Virus record (IMG/VR): IMGVR_UViG_3300002460_000157
Coordinates: 1-24,292 of that record
DNA: 24,292 nucleotides
From: a virus
Direction: 5' to 3' (one strand)
Position numbers and translations under genes: made by a program
Part shown: positions 14,080 through 21,126 of the stretch, one piece after another
Layout of the letters: every line of letters starts with the position of its first letter
Position numbering within the stretch: position 1 is the stretch's first letter
The notes under the pieces: generated by a model
Told to the model about the DNA's origin: nothing
Database searches by the model: none
What the model saw: the letters and a program-made list of their open reading frames with translations, nothing else

Positions 14080-15222
14080 CTACGCTCCCGCCGGCATCCG
14101 TAACCCGGCCGTGTGCTGCATCAGCGCCCGCCCGACGAGCCGCGCGAGTTCCTGGAGCGCGCGGGCATCGCTGGCGATCGGGTAGTTGATGACAATGGCC
14201 CCTGGGGCCAACGTCACCCCGCCGCCGTCCTTCCCGAGCGGGGTCACCTTCTCCCACCCGTGCAGCAGAGCCGGCGTGCCGGACCCGAACCACTGGTAGC
14301 CGTCCGTGCCACCGGCAAAACTCGGCGCCGGCGGGGGAGGCAATGGCGGGAGAGGAAGCGGAAGTCCGCTCGGCTGTTGCCAATCCGCCAGGGTGCCGAG
14401 ACCGCTACTCGGAGTCGCGCCGAGCATCGCGAGCAGCGCACCCATTTGTCCGCTCAGCGCCGCGAGCGGGGCGAAGATGCGCGTAATTTCTCCAACGATC
14501 ACGGCAATGGCTCGCTTCACACTCAGCACGAGCTGTTGCCAGGCCTGCTCCACCTTCGCCAGATCGGCGATTTGCGCGGCCGTGAGGGTGCGCACGCTGC
14601 CCCTGAGCGCATCCACATCCCCGACGAGCGCCGGGAGCACCTCGCGAGCGCGCAGCCCGAAGAGCTCAAAGGCGAGGCGGCTCCGCTCCATTTGGTTTTC
14701 CACGCCCGCGAGCGCCCGCGCCACGAGGAAAAACTGTTCGTCCCCTTTGAGTTGCAGGAACTCGCTCATCTTGATATTCAACGCGCCCAGCGCGGCCACA
14801 GCCCCAGCGTCTCCCCCCGCCAGACGGCGCTGCATATCGAAGATGGACGACGTCAGGGTCTGGAGCGTGGTGTTGCTCCCGACCGCGACGTTTTCGAGTT
14901 CTTGGAGGGCGACGGTCCCGAGCTGGAGCGTGTCGGCCATCTTCTGCAAACCCGAGGCGTAGTCCAGGCTCGCCTTAATCGCCCCGAGCGCAGCCCCGGC
15001 CGTGAGATAGCGAGCCAACGTGCCGGTCAGGACAGACGTGGCCGTGGCGGCCGTCTCCGCCCCACGACCCGCGCGCGCCTGGCTCTCGCCGAGCTGCTGC
15101 GTCGCCTCCGTGGCCCGCTTCGTCGGTTCTGCCAGGCCATCAATCGCGGCGTCGACCTGGGCGAGCTTCTGAATCGCCCCGTGGTCGTCCACGACGATGT
15201 CCAGCTTCAGGGTCCGTGCCAT
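14080..15222 (-). CDS. Tail tape measure protein (short)
   Basis: The product has 380 aa from ATG 15222 (GGAGATC upstream). The N-terminus (LKLDIVVDDHGAIQKLAQVD) and the long Ala/Leu helical middle with a hydrophobic section (TLARYLTAGAALGAIKASLD) are typical of tape measure proteins. The C-terminus has a Pro-rich linker and SFAGGTDGYQWFG, like the FAGG/GE motif of this family. At 380 residues it is short, implying a short tail. It sits between tail chaperone and hub, as expected. Confidence 0.85.
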   Translation of the reverse strand: MARTLKLDIVVDDHGAIQKLAQVDAAIDGLAEPTKRATEATQQLGESQARAGRGAETAATATSVLTGTLARYLTAGAALGAIKASLDYASGLQKMADTLQLGTVALQELENVAVGSNTTLQTLTSSIFDMQRRLAGGDAGAVAALGALNIKMSEFLQLKGDEQFFLVARALAGVENQMERSRLAFELFGLRAREVLPALVGDVDALRGSVRTLTAAQIADLAKVEQAWQQLVLSVKRAIAVIVGEITRIFAPLAALSGQMGALLAMLGATPSSGLGTLADWQQPSGLPLPLPPLPPPPAPSFAGGTDGYQWFGSGTPALLHGWEKVTPLGKDGGGVTLAPGAIVINYPIASDARALQELARLVGRALMQHTAGLRMPAGA

Positions 15223-15523
15223 AGTCGCGAATGATCTCCAAGCGGGTCACGAGGGCGGCCCGCTCACTCGGTGTGTATTCCGCCGTCAACGCCTCGAGCA
15301 GATACGCGCCTAATCCGTACTCAAGGACCATCCCCCGGTGCAGTTGTTGGAAGATGGCCCACGCGTCGGCGTTCTCCGGCCACAACGCCTCGGTCCAGGC
15401 CCGCCAGTCGCAGGCGTCGCAGTCAAACGTCTGCGTCGCGCGCTCGTCGTCATCCGCCCGCTGACAGCACCGGACGTTCTTCCCGCGGATGCGGAGCCAT
15501 TGACACCACGCGCGCAGGTTCTC
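15140..15523 (-). CDS. Tail assembly chaperone, frameshift extension (T-like)
   Basis: This frame encodes about 127 residues after the slip site and stops at 15140, overlapping the tape measure by 83 bases. Its content looks real: ENLRAWCQWLRIRGKNVRCC, a second Cys pair (CDACDW), and WAIFQQLHRGMVLEYGLGAY. No start codon with a ribosome site lies near its beginning, so it is best read as a fusion to the 135-residue N-terminal part of the upstream gene (about 262 aa total). By analogy with lambda G/GT it would bind tape measure and tail tube during assembly. Independent initiation is not ruled out. Confidence 0.65.
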   Translation of the reverse strand, partial: ENLRAWCQWLRIRGKNVRCCQRADDDERATQTFDCDACDWRAWTEALWPENADAWAIFQQLHRGMVLEYGLGAYLLEALTAEYTPSERAALVTRLEIIRDYGTDPEAGHRRGRPRGDSEARPGRRRD

Positions 15524-15929
15524 GAAAGGACTGCGCCGCGACGACCTCGGCGCCGAACACGGCCCCGAGCACTTGCGCGAGAATCGCATCATCGAGTTGC
15601 GCGATCGTCGCCGGGAGACAGACCAGGTCCCGGTCATCGGCCCCGACAATCCCGCGCCAGGACACAATCGCTTCGACCGCGAGTGCCGTGGTGGCTTGCT
15701 GCGCACTATCGTCGACGAATTGCCAGGTCACCTGTCGGGTCTTTGGGTCAGGCGCTTGCCGTTGGAAGGCGCGGGCAATCTCGACGCCGCGCTTCCGGCT
15801 GAGCGCCCGGCACCGAATCACGACGTCGTCGAGCGACTCCCCCGTCGCGGGGTCCTTCACGACGAGATCGAATTCGTCGCCGGCCGCCGATCGGCCATCG
15901 CCATACACCGACCGGAGTTTCAACGCCAT
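15450..15929 (-). CDS. Tail assembly chaperone (G-like)
   Basis: The product has 159 aa from ATG 15929, with AGGGAGGCGGC upstream. It starts MALKLRSVYGDGR, then a beta-rich domain with FDLVVKDPATGE and DVVIRCRALS, then an Ala/Leu helical part (AQLDDAILAQVLGAVFGAE). Position between tail tube and tape measure is that of the lambda gpG-type chaperone. After codon 135 (TTT 15527-15525) the zero-frame tail is short and Pro/Arg-rich, as expected for the non-shifted product. Confidence 0.75.
   Translation of the reverse strand: MALKLRSVYGDGRSAAGDEFDLVVKDPATGESLDDVVIRCRALSRKRGVEIARAFQRQAPDPKTRQVTWQFVDDSAQQATTALAVEAIVSWRGIVGADDRDLVCLPATIAQLDDAILAQVLGAVFGAEVVAAQSFREPARVVSMAPHPREERPVLSAGG
15522..15530 (-). 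promoter_or_regulatory. Candidate +1 ribosomal frameshift site TCC TTT CGA
   Basis: In the G-like frame the codons are TCC TTT CGA. The T-like frame is offset by +1. Phe-tRNA paired with UUU can re-pair on UUC one base downstream while the A site waits for the often slowly decoded CGA. UCC UUU CG is the core of the influenza A PA-X +1 shift site. No -1 heptamer leads from G to T here, because the frames differ by +1. Confidence 0.55.
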
Positions 15930-15938
15930 GCCGCCTCC

Positions 15939-17024
15939 CTACGCGAACGGATTCGTCGATCGCACGCCCGTGGTCGTCAACCGGATCGGCACAGTCACGC
16001 CCGTCATGCCGGTGGGGGCGGTCGTGGTGGACAACGCCTTGAACGTGGCCGACGGGATGATCTGGCCCGCGGCCGAGGCGGCCCCCGGCGTGTACGCGCT
16101 GACAAAGAGGTTCGGGAACTGGAACATCAGTTCGTAGGTCGTCGCGAGGGTGCCAATCGCCGGCCCCACGATGTCAAGATCGGCCTTGTAGAGCGTCCCG
16201 GCCTTGTGCCCGGCGAAGAAGTCATCAGACGCCGCGTCCAGGCGCCCACTCTCCACCTCGATCGTCACGGTGGGAAAGGCGTTTTCCTCTGGTTCAATGA
16301 TCGTCGTCTGCCCGCCCACGTGCCGCACGTCCATCGGCTGGTCGAAGGTCAGCGTCAGGTTGCTGATGGCGAGCTTGTCGCCTGCAGCCAGCGCCCCGCC
16401 GCTCTGGCTGTTGATCCGGAACGTGCTGTCATCGAGATAGCACCGCAGCCCTTGCGTGGGGAAGGTCAGGGCCGTCACCTGCGTCGCCGTGTTGATCGTG
16501 GAATCGATCTTGACCGTATCCCCAACGAAGGGAAACTCGACCTTGAGCCGGCCCATGGCCTCGGTGCTGATCTTGAACCCGCGCACCTTCAGGCCGGGGA
16601 CTTCCTGGACCAGCGCCGCCGCATGGGTCAGGTCTTGCACCAGCGTCGCGTAGAGCCCCGTCTTGTTCGTCGCCGGCTCGAAGGTGCAGGAATACGCCGT
16701 CGACGCGCTCAGGGCGTCCGGCGTCGTGTCCCCGGTCCCGAACGCGAGCGCCCAGAGCGGGTTGATGAACGTGTCGAAGAAGTGCAAATACAGGGGGATG
16801 GTGCTCGCCACTTCGTTCGAGTTCGACACCTGGACCGAGCCGATAAAGTTTTGCCCGACCGAGTCGTCGTCGCTGTACTGCATCGAGGGCGGGAGCTGGA
16901 TGATGTCGGTGACGTAGACCCCGTCGCCGGCGCCCACCGCTGTGGCGTCCGCGGTCCCTGTGCTCCAGGACCCGCTGGTGGCGATGTTGAGCCCAACCTT
17001 GACGTCGCGTGCTGCTAAAGCCAT
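15939..17024 (-). CDS. Major tail tube protein
   Basis: The product has 361 aa from ATG 17024 (GGGGGACG upstream). It is beta-rich with the features of siphovirus tail tubes: an N-terminal MALAARDVKVGLNIATSG, a middle IPLYLHFFDTFINPLWALAF, and a repeated fold around FKISTEAMGRLKVEFPFVGD and VTIEVESGRLDAASDDFFAG. It probably has two tube-like domains, which explains the length above the usual 150-250. It lies between terminator and chaperone, the standard order. Confidence 0.87.
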   Translation of the reverse strand: MALAARDVKVGLNIATSGSWSTGTADATAVGAGDGVYVTDIIQLPPSMQYSDDDSVGQNFIGSVQVSNSNEVASTIPLYLHFFDTFINPLWALAFGTGDTTPDALSASTAYSCTFEPATNKTGLYATLVQDLTHAAALVQEVPGLKVRGFKISTEAMGRLKVEFPFVGDTVKIDSTINTATQVTALTFPTQGLRCYLDDSTFRINSQSGGALAAGDKLAISNLTLTFDQPMDVRHVGGQTTIIEPEENAFPTVTIEVESGRLDAASDDFFAGHKAGTLYKADLDIVGPAIGTLATTYELMFQFPNLFVSAYTPGAASAAGQIIPSATFKALSTTTAPTGMTGVTVPIRLTTTGVRSTNPFA

Positions 17025-17036
17025 CAGCGTCCCCCG

Positions 17037-17471
17037 TTAGACCACGGCGGTCGAAAAATCGTAATCCACCGCGAAGGTCAACCCCGCAACCAGCCGTTCG
17101 CTCTCACCCGCCCGCGCGGGACCGGCGCGCCCCGTGACGTGCGCATGATAATTGTTCGCTGGCCCATCCGCCAGAATCAGCCGCTCCAACGTGGTCATCG
17201 TCGTCTCGAGCGTTTCCGCCTGCGTTTGGCCGGCGAAGGCCAGCCGGCGCGTCAACCAGACGGTCAGGGTATCCAGCCGAAACTCCAAATCGTTCGTCCC
17301 TGGCTTCGACTCCGACAACCCGCCATCGTGGAGGTAGTAGGCGCTGTCGAGCGTCGCGTTCGGTTCCCGGTCATGCGAGAACGGGACTTGCGTCGCTTGG
17401 AGATCGAGCGTCGCCCCTTCGCAAATCGCCTGAAATCGATCGATGATCGCCTTGAGCGTCGTGGTGGCCAT
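17037..17471 (-). CDS. Tail terminator / minor tail protein
   Basis: The product has 144 aa from ATG 17471 (AGGTGA upstream), starting inside the glycosyltransferase gene. The layout MATTTLKAIIDRFQAICEG, then FRLDTLTVWLTRRLAFAG, then LERLILADGPANNYHAHVTG, then FAVDYDFST resembles small gpU/tail-terminator proteins that cap the tail tube. Its place just before the tail tube supports this. Sequence match is moderate. Confidence 0.7.
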   Translation of the reverse strand: MATTTLKAIIDRFQAICEGATLDLQATQVPFSHDREPNATLDSAYYLHDGGLSESKPGTNDLEFRLDTLTVWLTRRLAFAGQTQAETLETTMTTLERLILADGPANNYHAHVTGRAGPARAGESERLVAGLTFAVDYDFSTAVV

Positions 17472-18186
17472 GCGTCACTTTCACCTGCATCCCGGCCGTC
17501 TCGGAGGCGGCGATGCTCTGGGCGTAGCGCGTCCAATGGAGATCGGTCTTGACCTCGGTGCGACAATGCCCGCACTTCACGGTGGGATCGAGCCAGATGC
17601 CGACCCCCGCCGCGCCTGCTCGTTGGCAGAACGGCACGTCTTCCGACACGGTCGGCCAGCCGTTCGCGTCATGCTGATACTCGAACCAGGGACGCGGGCC
17701 GATCGCGTCGAGCACCGACAGCGGGACGAGCGTGCACCCCATCCCCACGACTTGTTGCGGGCGCAGCGACCCATCGAACGGCCCGAGATCGTGCTGGTAC
17801 CACATCACCCCGTCTTGCTCGATGCCGTCTCGGAGGGCGATCGGGCGATACGGCGCCTGCTTCTGGACGTAGAGTCCGCTGACGATGCCTCGATCATGAT
17901 GCCGGAGCATCCGCACCAAAAGATCGTCAGGGAAGATCATGTCGGCATCGAGAAACAGCAGATGCGAGAAGCCGGCCTGGTGCGCGTCCAGCAGAGCGGC
18001 GTCGCGGAGACAGCTCACGAGCGGCGACCGGAAGTACCAGGCGTGCGCGATCTGGCTGAAGCCGTGCGCCGCGCAGGCCTCGGCCACGCGGTTGCTCCAG
18101 CCGAGCGCCATCAGCGATTGCGTCGTCTCCCGGAGGACGTACGGGAGGTTGTGACAGATGGCGACCACGCAGCGACGGTCCGCCAT
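17371..18186 (-). CDS. GT-A glycosyltransferase 1
   Basis: The product has 271 aa. ATG 18186 shares its A with the upstream TGA (TGATG). The metal-binding DxD is in HLLFLDADMIFPDD (D80, D82), and TVSEDVPFCQRA (E182, D183) fits the acceptor-side acidic motif of family 2-like enzymes. CGHC near residue 205 could bind zinc or be structural. It should transfer a sugar from a nucleotide-sugar to an unknown phage or host target. The last 33 codons overlap the tail terminator and look like shadow, so the functional end may be earlier. Confidence 0.85.
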   Translation of the reverse strand: MADRRCVVAICHNLPYVLRETTQSLMALGWSNRVAEACAAHGFSQIAHAWYFRSPLVSCLRDAALLDAHQAGFSHLLFLDADMIFPDDLLVRMLRHHDRGIVSGLYVQKQAPYRPIALRDGIEQDGVMWYQHDLGPFDGSLRPQQVVGMGCTLVPLSVLDAIGPRPWFEYQHDANGWPTVSEDVPFCQRAGAAGVGIWLDPTVKCGHCRTEVKTDLHWTRYAQSIAASETAGMQVKVTHGHHDAQGDHRSISGDLRRGDARSPSDASPVLA

Positions 18187-18335
18187 CAGAACCCCGCTTT
18201 CCGGACAAGCGCTTTCCCGTCTGGCGTATACAGGATGGGCTTCCGTTCGTGTTCCACCGTCATCGTGCTCGGAGGCGGCACAATCGGCCGGTCCTCGTCG
18301 CCAGCCCGAACCGGTGCGGGTAGCTGTTCAGCCAC
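18186..18335 (-). CDS. Small phage protein (49 aa)
   Basis: The ORF starts at GTG 18335, overlapping the end of the connector gene, and its TGA overlaps the ATG of glycosyltransferase 1. The N-terminus (MAEQLPAPVRAGDE) is Pro-rich. The C-terminus PILYTPDGKALVRKAGF resembles short conserved phage proteins of unknown role that lie near head-tail genes. The start is uncertain because no strong ribosome site is visible. Confidence 0.6.
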   Translation of the reverse strand: MAEQLPAPVRAGDEDRPIVPPPSTMTVEHERKPILYTPDGKALVRKAGF

Positions 18336-19203
18336 GGAACATCCGCACCCGCTGGGGGTGCGCCTCCACTTCCTCGGCGATCGGCGCAATCGCGCCCGAC
18401 AAGTTCACGTCGAGCGGAATCGTCACTTGCCCGTAGAGGTCCTTCGCCATCGAGAGATACGTGTCGGCTTTGGTCTGCCACGGCGCGGGGTCGGCCGCTC
18501 CCGCCGCGAGCCCGTTCAGGATGAAATACAGGGCTGCCAGGACCGTGACTTCCTTCAGCGCATCCGGGGCACGAATGGGCAGGACCTGACTGGCCACGGT
18601 GCCGGCCGTGAGCGCGACACTCACCTTGAGCTCCACCCAGTAGTATTCCTCTCCCACCGCATTCAGATCGCGGCGTACCCAGGCGGTCGGTTGGGTCCAC
18701 GTCACCCGGCCAGAGACCGCCATCGTGGCCCCAGCCGCGGCGGTCCCGTCCGTCGCCGATAGTGACGTCCAGCCCGCTCCACCCTTCCAGTAGCTCGCGG
18801 TCAGCACAGACGCGACGGCATTGACGGAATCCAGCAGGTCGAGAAACACGCCATCGAAGGTATACCGCGCCCCGATGTAGAGCCGGTCATTGGCGGCCGT
18901 CGTGAAGATCGTCGCGAGCGCGACATCCTCGGCGGTGTCGTCGAGCGCTTCCGTCGTCCGATCGGCGTAGACCGCCCCGGTGTAGCCGAAGACCTTGTCG
19001 GCCGCCCACCGGTCCCGCACGCGATCGGCCACGCCGACGATCTCGGGATGGTCCCGCTCCAGCCAAATCTTCACCAGGTTCTTCGCGCGCGCGCGTGGAT
19101 TCGCCCAGGTCGTAGCGCCCCACGGTGCGGCGGCGAGCACCGCCTGCGGCTCGATTTCTCCGATCTCGGTATCGCTGACGAGGGAGAGGTGCGCCCAGCT
19201 CAT
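18328..19203 (-). CDS. Head-tail connector-like protein with inserted beta domain
   Basis: The product has 291 aa from ATG 19203. The N-terminal (IEPQAVLAAAPWG, RAKNLVKIWLERD) and C-terminal helices (LKEVTVLAALYFILNGLAAG, KADTYLSMAKDLYGQ) match the style of HK97 gp6-like connectors. Residues 100-212 (RLYIGARYTFDGVFLDLLDS, YWKGGAGWTSLSATDGT, VTWTQPTAWVRRDL, YYWVELKVSV) form a jelly-roll-type insert seen in virion surface proteins. The role inferred is a neck protein with an outward-facing domain. Confidence is good for a virion protein, moderate for the connector role. Confidence 0.7.
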   Translation of the reverse strand: MSWAHLSLVSDTEIGEIEPQAVLAAAPWGATTWANPRARAKNLVKIWLERDHPEIVGVADRVRDRWAADKVFGYTGAVYADRTTEALDDTAEDVALATIFTTAANDRLYIGARYTFDGVFLDLLDSVNAVASVLTASYWKGGAGWTSLSATDGTAAAGATMAVSGRVTWTQPTAWVRRDLNAVGEEYYWVELKVSVALTAGTVASQVLPIRAPDALKEVTVLAALYFILNGLAAGAADPAPWQTKADTYLSMAKDLYGQVTIPLDVNLSGAIAPIAEEVEAHPQRVRMFRG

Positions 19204-19235
19204 CGATCAGTCTTTCGCACAGAAGATGATCCATC

Positions 19236-19685
19236 TCATGGCATTTTCACCGTCGTGAGAGAAGCCAACATCTGCTCTTCACTCTTCCGCCTGCGCCGAC
19301 GTAGCTCTTTCAAGAAATTGCAGTTATGGCAGAGCACTTGAAACCCGTCTGGATATGTGTTCCGTTTAAGCCATAGCCAAAAACTTGGCCCCGCGCCAGT
19401 GAGCGTCCGATGAAACTTCCCATCATCATTGAGATGATCGATACACAAGGCTTCAACGGTGTCGTATCCACAGTGACGACAAGCGAAAGTACCGTGCGAA
19501 TACACATCGATTGCCTGCAACCGAATGCTCAAGAGGTACGCGCGATTCGCCGTTGCGGTCTTTTCTTTGTGGCGTTCCCGATAACGAGCCGACCCTTTGC
19601 GGCCATGCTGCCGGAATCGTTCCGGATCTGCTGCTCGATATCGTGCGTGTGCTGCACGGCGTTTCGCTGGATCTTTCCACGGCAT
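19236..19685 (-). CDS. Free-standing HNH homing endonuclease
   Basis: The product has 149 aa. ATG 19685 follows the TAA of the upstream gene by three bases. A basic helical N-terminus (DPAKRRAAHARYRAADPERF) precedes the nuclease: CRHCGYDTVEALCIDHLNDD supplies the first Cys pair and the His, then WLKRNTYPDGFQVLCHNCNF gives the Asn and second Cys pair. This is the HNH layout of mobile phage endonucleases. The DNA looks less GC-rich than its neighbours. It ends LTTVKMP-stop, echoing the end of the upstream gene. Confidence 0.9.
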   Translation of the reverse strand: MPWKDPAKRRAAHARYRAADPERFRQHGRKGSARYRERHKEKTATANRAYLLSIRLQAIDVYSHGTFACRHCGYDTVEALCIDHLNDDGKFHRTLTGAGPSFWLWLKRNTYPDGFQVLCHNCNFLKELRRRRRKSEEQMLASLTTVKMP

Positions 19686-19688
19686 CAC

Positions 19689-20237
19689 TTACGGCATGCG
19701 AACTGTTGTTAAGTAGAACGTGATCGCGCCGGCGTTCAGATTCGTCGCCCCAGCCGTCGCGAGCGCGCCGGTGCCAGACGTCAGCCGGAAACTGACCGTC
19801 GAGGTCGTGGACCAGGACCCGAGCGCGCCAACCATCGTCGGCACGGTGGCCGGGTTCAGCGACGCGCCCAGTTCAGCCGCGGCATCCCCAAATTGAGCCG
19901 CCGCGGCGTCGGCGTCGAACGAGAGCAGATATTGCGTGCCGCCGGCCGCACTGCCCACCGTCCCCGACAACGTGGCCGTGGTACAGGTGTCTTCGCACAC
20001 GTAGGCTTGCGTCACATCCGCCACGAGGTGCGTCACGAAGGTTTTCGCCGCGAGGGTGGCGAGCGTCGCATCGTGGGTGACGCCGTTGGTCGTCACCGTC
20101 GCAAACCCGACCGTGATCCGCGTGACTTTGAATTCCGGTGGCCGGCCTTGAACGAACAGGCGATCCTGGGCGGCGACGGGCGTGTACAGCAGCCACCCGA
20201 GAAGCCCGAGGCCGAGCAGCGTCCAGCGGGCCGTCAT
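19689..20237 (-). CDS. Secreted beta-rich protein next to HNH gene
   Basis: The product has 182 aa; ATG 20237 overlaps the upstream TGA (ATGA). Residues 1-24 (RWTLLGLGLLGWLLYTPVAA) form a Sec signal peptide. The mature part is Thr/Ala/Val-rich beta sequence with one Cys pair (VCEDTC), ending ITFYLTTVRMP. A signal peptide is odd for a gene in a structural block. It could be a host-envelope or periplasmic factor made late in infection, or a surface protein. No family recognised. Confidence 0.7.
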   Translation of the reverse strand: MTARWTLLGLGLLGWLLYTPVAAQDRLFVQGRPPEFKVTRITVGFATVTTNGVTHDATLATLAAKTFVTHLVADVTQAYVCEDTCTTATLSGTVGSAAGGTQYLLSFDADAAAAQFGDAAAELGASLNPATVPTMVGALGSWSTTSTVSFRLTSGTGALATAGATNLNAGAITFYLTTVRMP

Positions 20238-20611
20238 GGCCTGAACCGATAACGGGCGAGATAATTCACCACGGGCGTCCCGCTGTCGCCCTTGATATAG
20301 ACCGTGGCGATGTTGTCCACCGGGACCGTGATGGACTGTCCAGGGGCGAGTTGGATTGGTTGAGCCGTCGCATTCCCGACGAAGATATCGACCGTGTTCT
20401 CGGGATCATTTTGCACGATCACCTCATCGATGGTTTGCGAGGTGGCGAGCGTTTCGGCCGTCACGCTCGTCGTGTTTGTCCCCGCCGTCAGCACGGACAG
20501 CGCCGGCTGGGCATGGACGAGGAGGCCCGTCAACAGGGCCAGCCCCAACAGCCCGATGGCGAGGGTCAGCAGGCCGGCAGCCCCGTAGGCGATACGCAGG
20601 AACCTCTTCAT
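20234..20611 (-). CDS. Secreted or membrane-anchored small protein
   Basis: The product has 125 aa from ATG 20611, with GGAAGGGAGG upstream. Residues 10-40 (AAGLLTLAIGLLGLALLTGL, then LVHAQ) are a long signal peptide or anchor. The mature domain (QTIDEVIVQNDPENTVDIFV, GQSITVPVDNIATVYIKGD) is beta-rich and resembles small virion decoration domains. It is translated with the next secreted gene through ATGA. Function unknown. Confidence 0.7.
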   Translation of the reverse strand: MKRFLRIAYGAAGLLTLAIGLLGLALLTGLLVHAQPALSVLTAGTNTTSVTAETLATSQTIDEVIVQNDPENTVDIFVGNATAQPIQLAPGQSITVPVDNIATVYIKGDSGTPVVNYLARYRFRP

Positions 20612-20628
20612 CGATCCTCCCTTCCCTC

Positions 20629-21126
20629 TCACGAGACAGACGGCAGATCATCCTCGGCCAGATCAGGGACCCATTTCGGGTGCATCCCCAGCCAGGGATT
20701 CCTGACCCGCCCTGGCATCGGCGCAATCGTGGCCATCTCCAGCACGTAGGCCCGGTCGATCGTGTCCGCCCGCTCCACCGTCCGGCCCTTGAGGTACGTG
20801 CCCCCACAGAGCGGACACAGGGCTTCCGAGCCCGCTCGGGGCCGGGGGGCGTCCAGGAGCACCTGGAGGGCCGGAGACGCGCAGAACGTCATCCAGAACG
20901 CCCGCCAGGTGGCATCCAGGTCAGGCCTGGTGAACAGCGTCTGACAGTCCGCCCAGGTGAGCGGCCGGAAGGCCGACGCGGCCCGGCTGCCGCGGTCCCC
21001 GACGGCAATCCCGCGCTCGAGCACGTAGACCGGCTTCCAGCAATCGCCGCACACGACGATCGACCCTCTCGGGTACCCGTCGAAGGTGGGGTCCGTCGCT
21101 AAGGACGCGCGGAGGCTGGCTCTCAC
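20629..21126 (-). CDS. Zinc-binding hypothetical protein (165 aa)
   Basis: GTG 21126 overlaps the TGA of glycosyltransferase 2 (GTGA). Two Cys pairs are present: VVCGDCWKPVYVLERG and LCPLCGGTYLKG, which probably bind one zinc. Between them is a Trp-containing helical region (WADCQTLFTR, WRAFWMTFCASPA). The C-terminus (NPWLGMHPKWVPDL) is polar. It has no recognised family and could be a late accessory or structural factor. Confidence 0.65.
   Translation of the reverse strand: MRASLRASLATDPTFDGYPRGSIVVCGDCWKPVYVLERGIAVGDRGSRAASAFRPLTWADCQTLFTRPDLDATWRAFWMTFCASPALQVLLDAPRPRAGSEALCPLCGGTYLKGRTVERADTIDRAYVLEMATIAPMPGRVRNPWLGMHPKWVPDLAEDDLPSVS

Noticed and set aside
15450-15530. A -1 or -2 slippery heptamer for the chaperone pair
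   Set aside because: The frames differ by +1 (equal to -2), so -1 sites do not help, and no Mu-like G-run site is present in the overlap.
15573-17018. A 481-codon open frame on the plus strand opposite the tail tube and chaperone
   Set aside because: It is Arg/Pro/Gly-rich with no domain, lies antisense to well-supported tail genes and has no ribosome site. It is a GC-driven shadow.
17443-18762. A 439-codon plus-strand open frame opposite glycosyltransferase 1 and the connector
   Set aside because: Same shadow composition, antisense to recognisable genes; no sign of real protein features.
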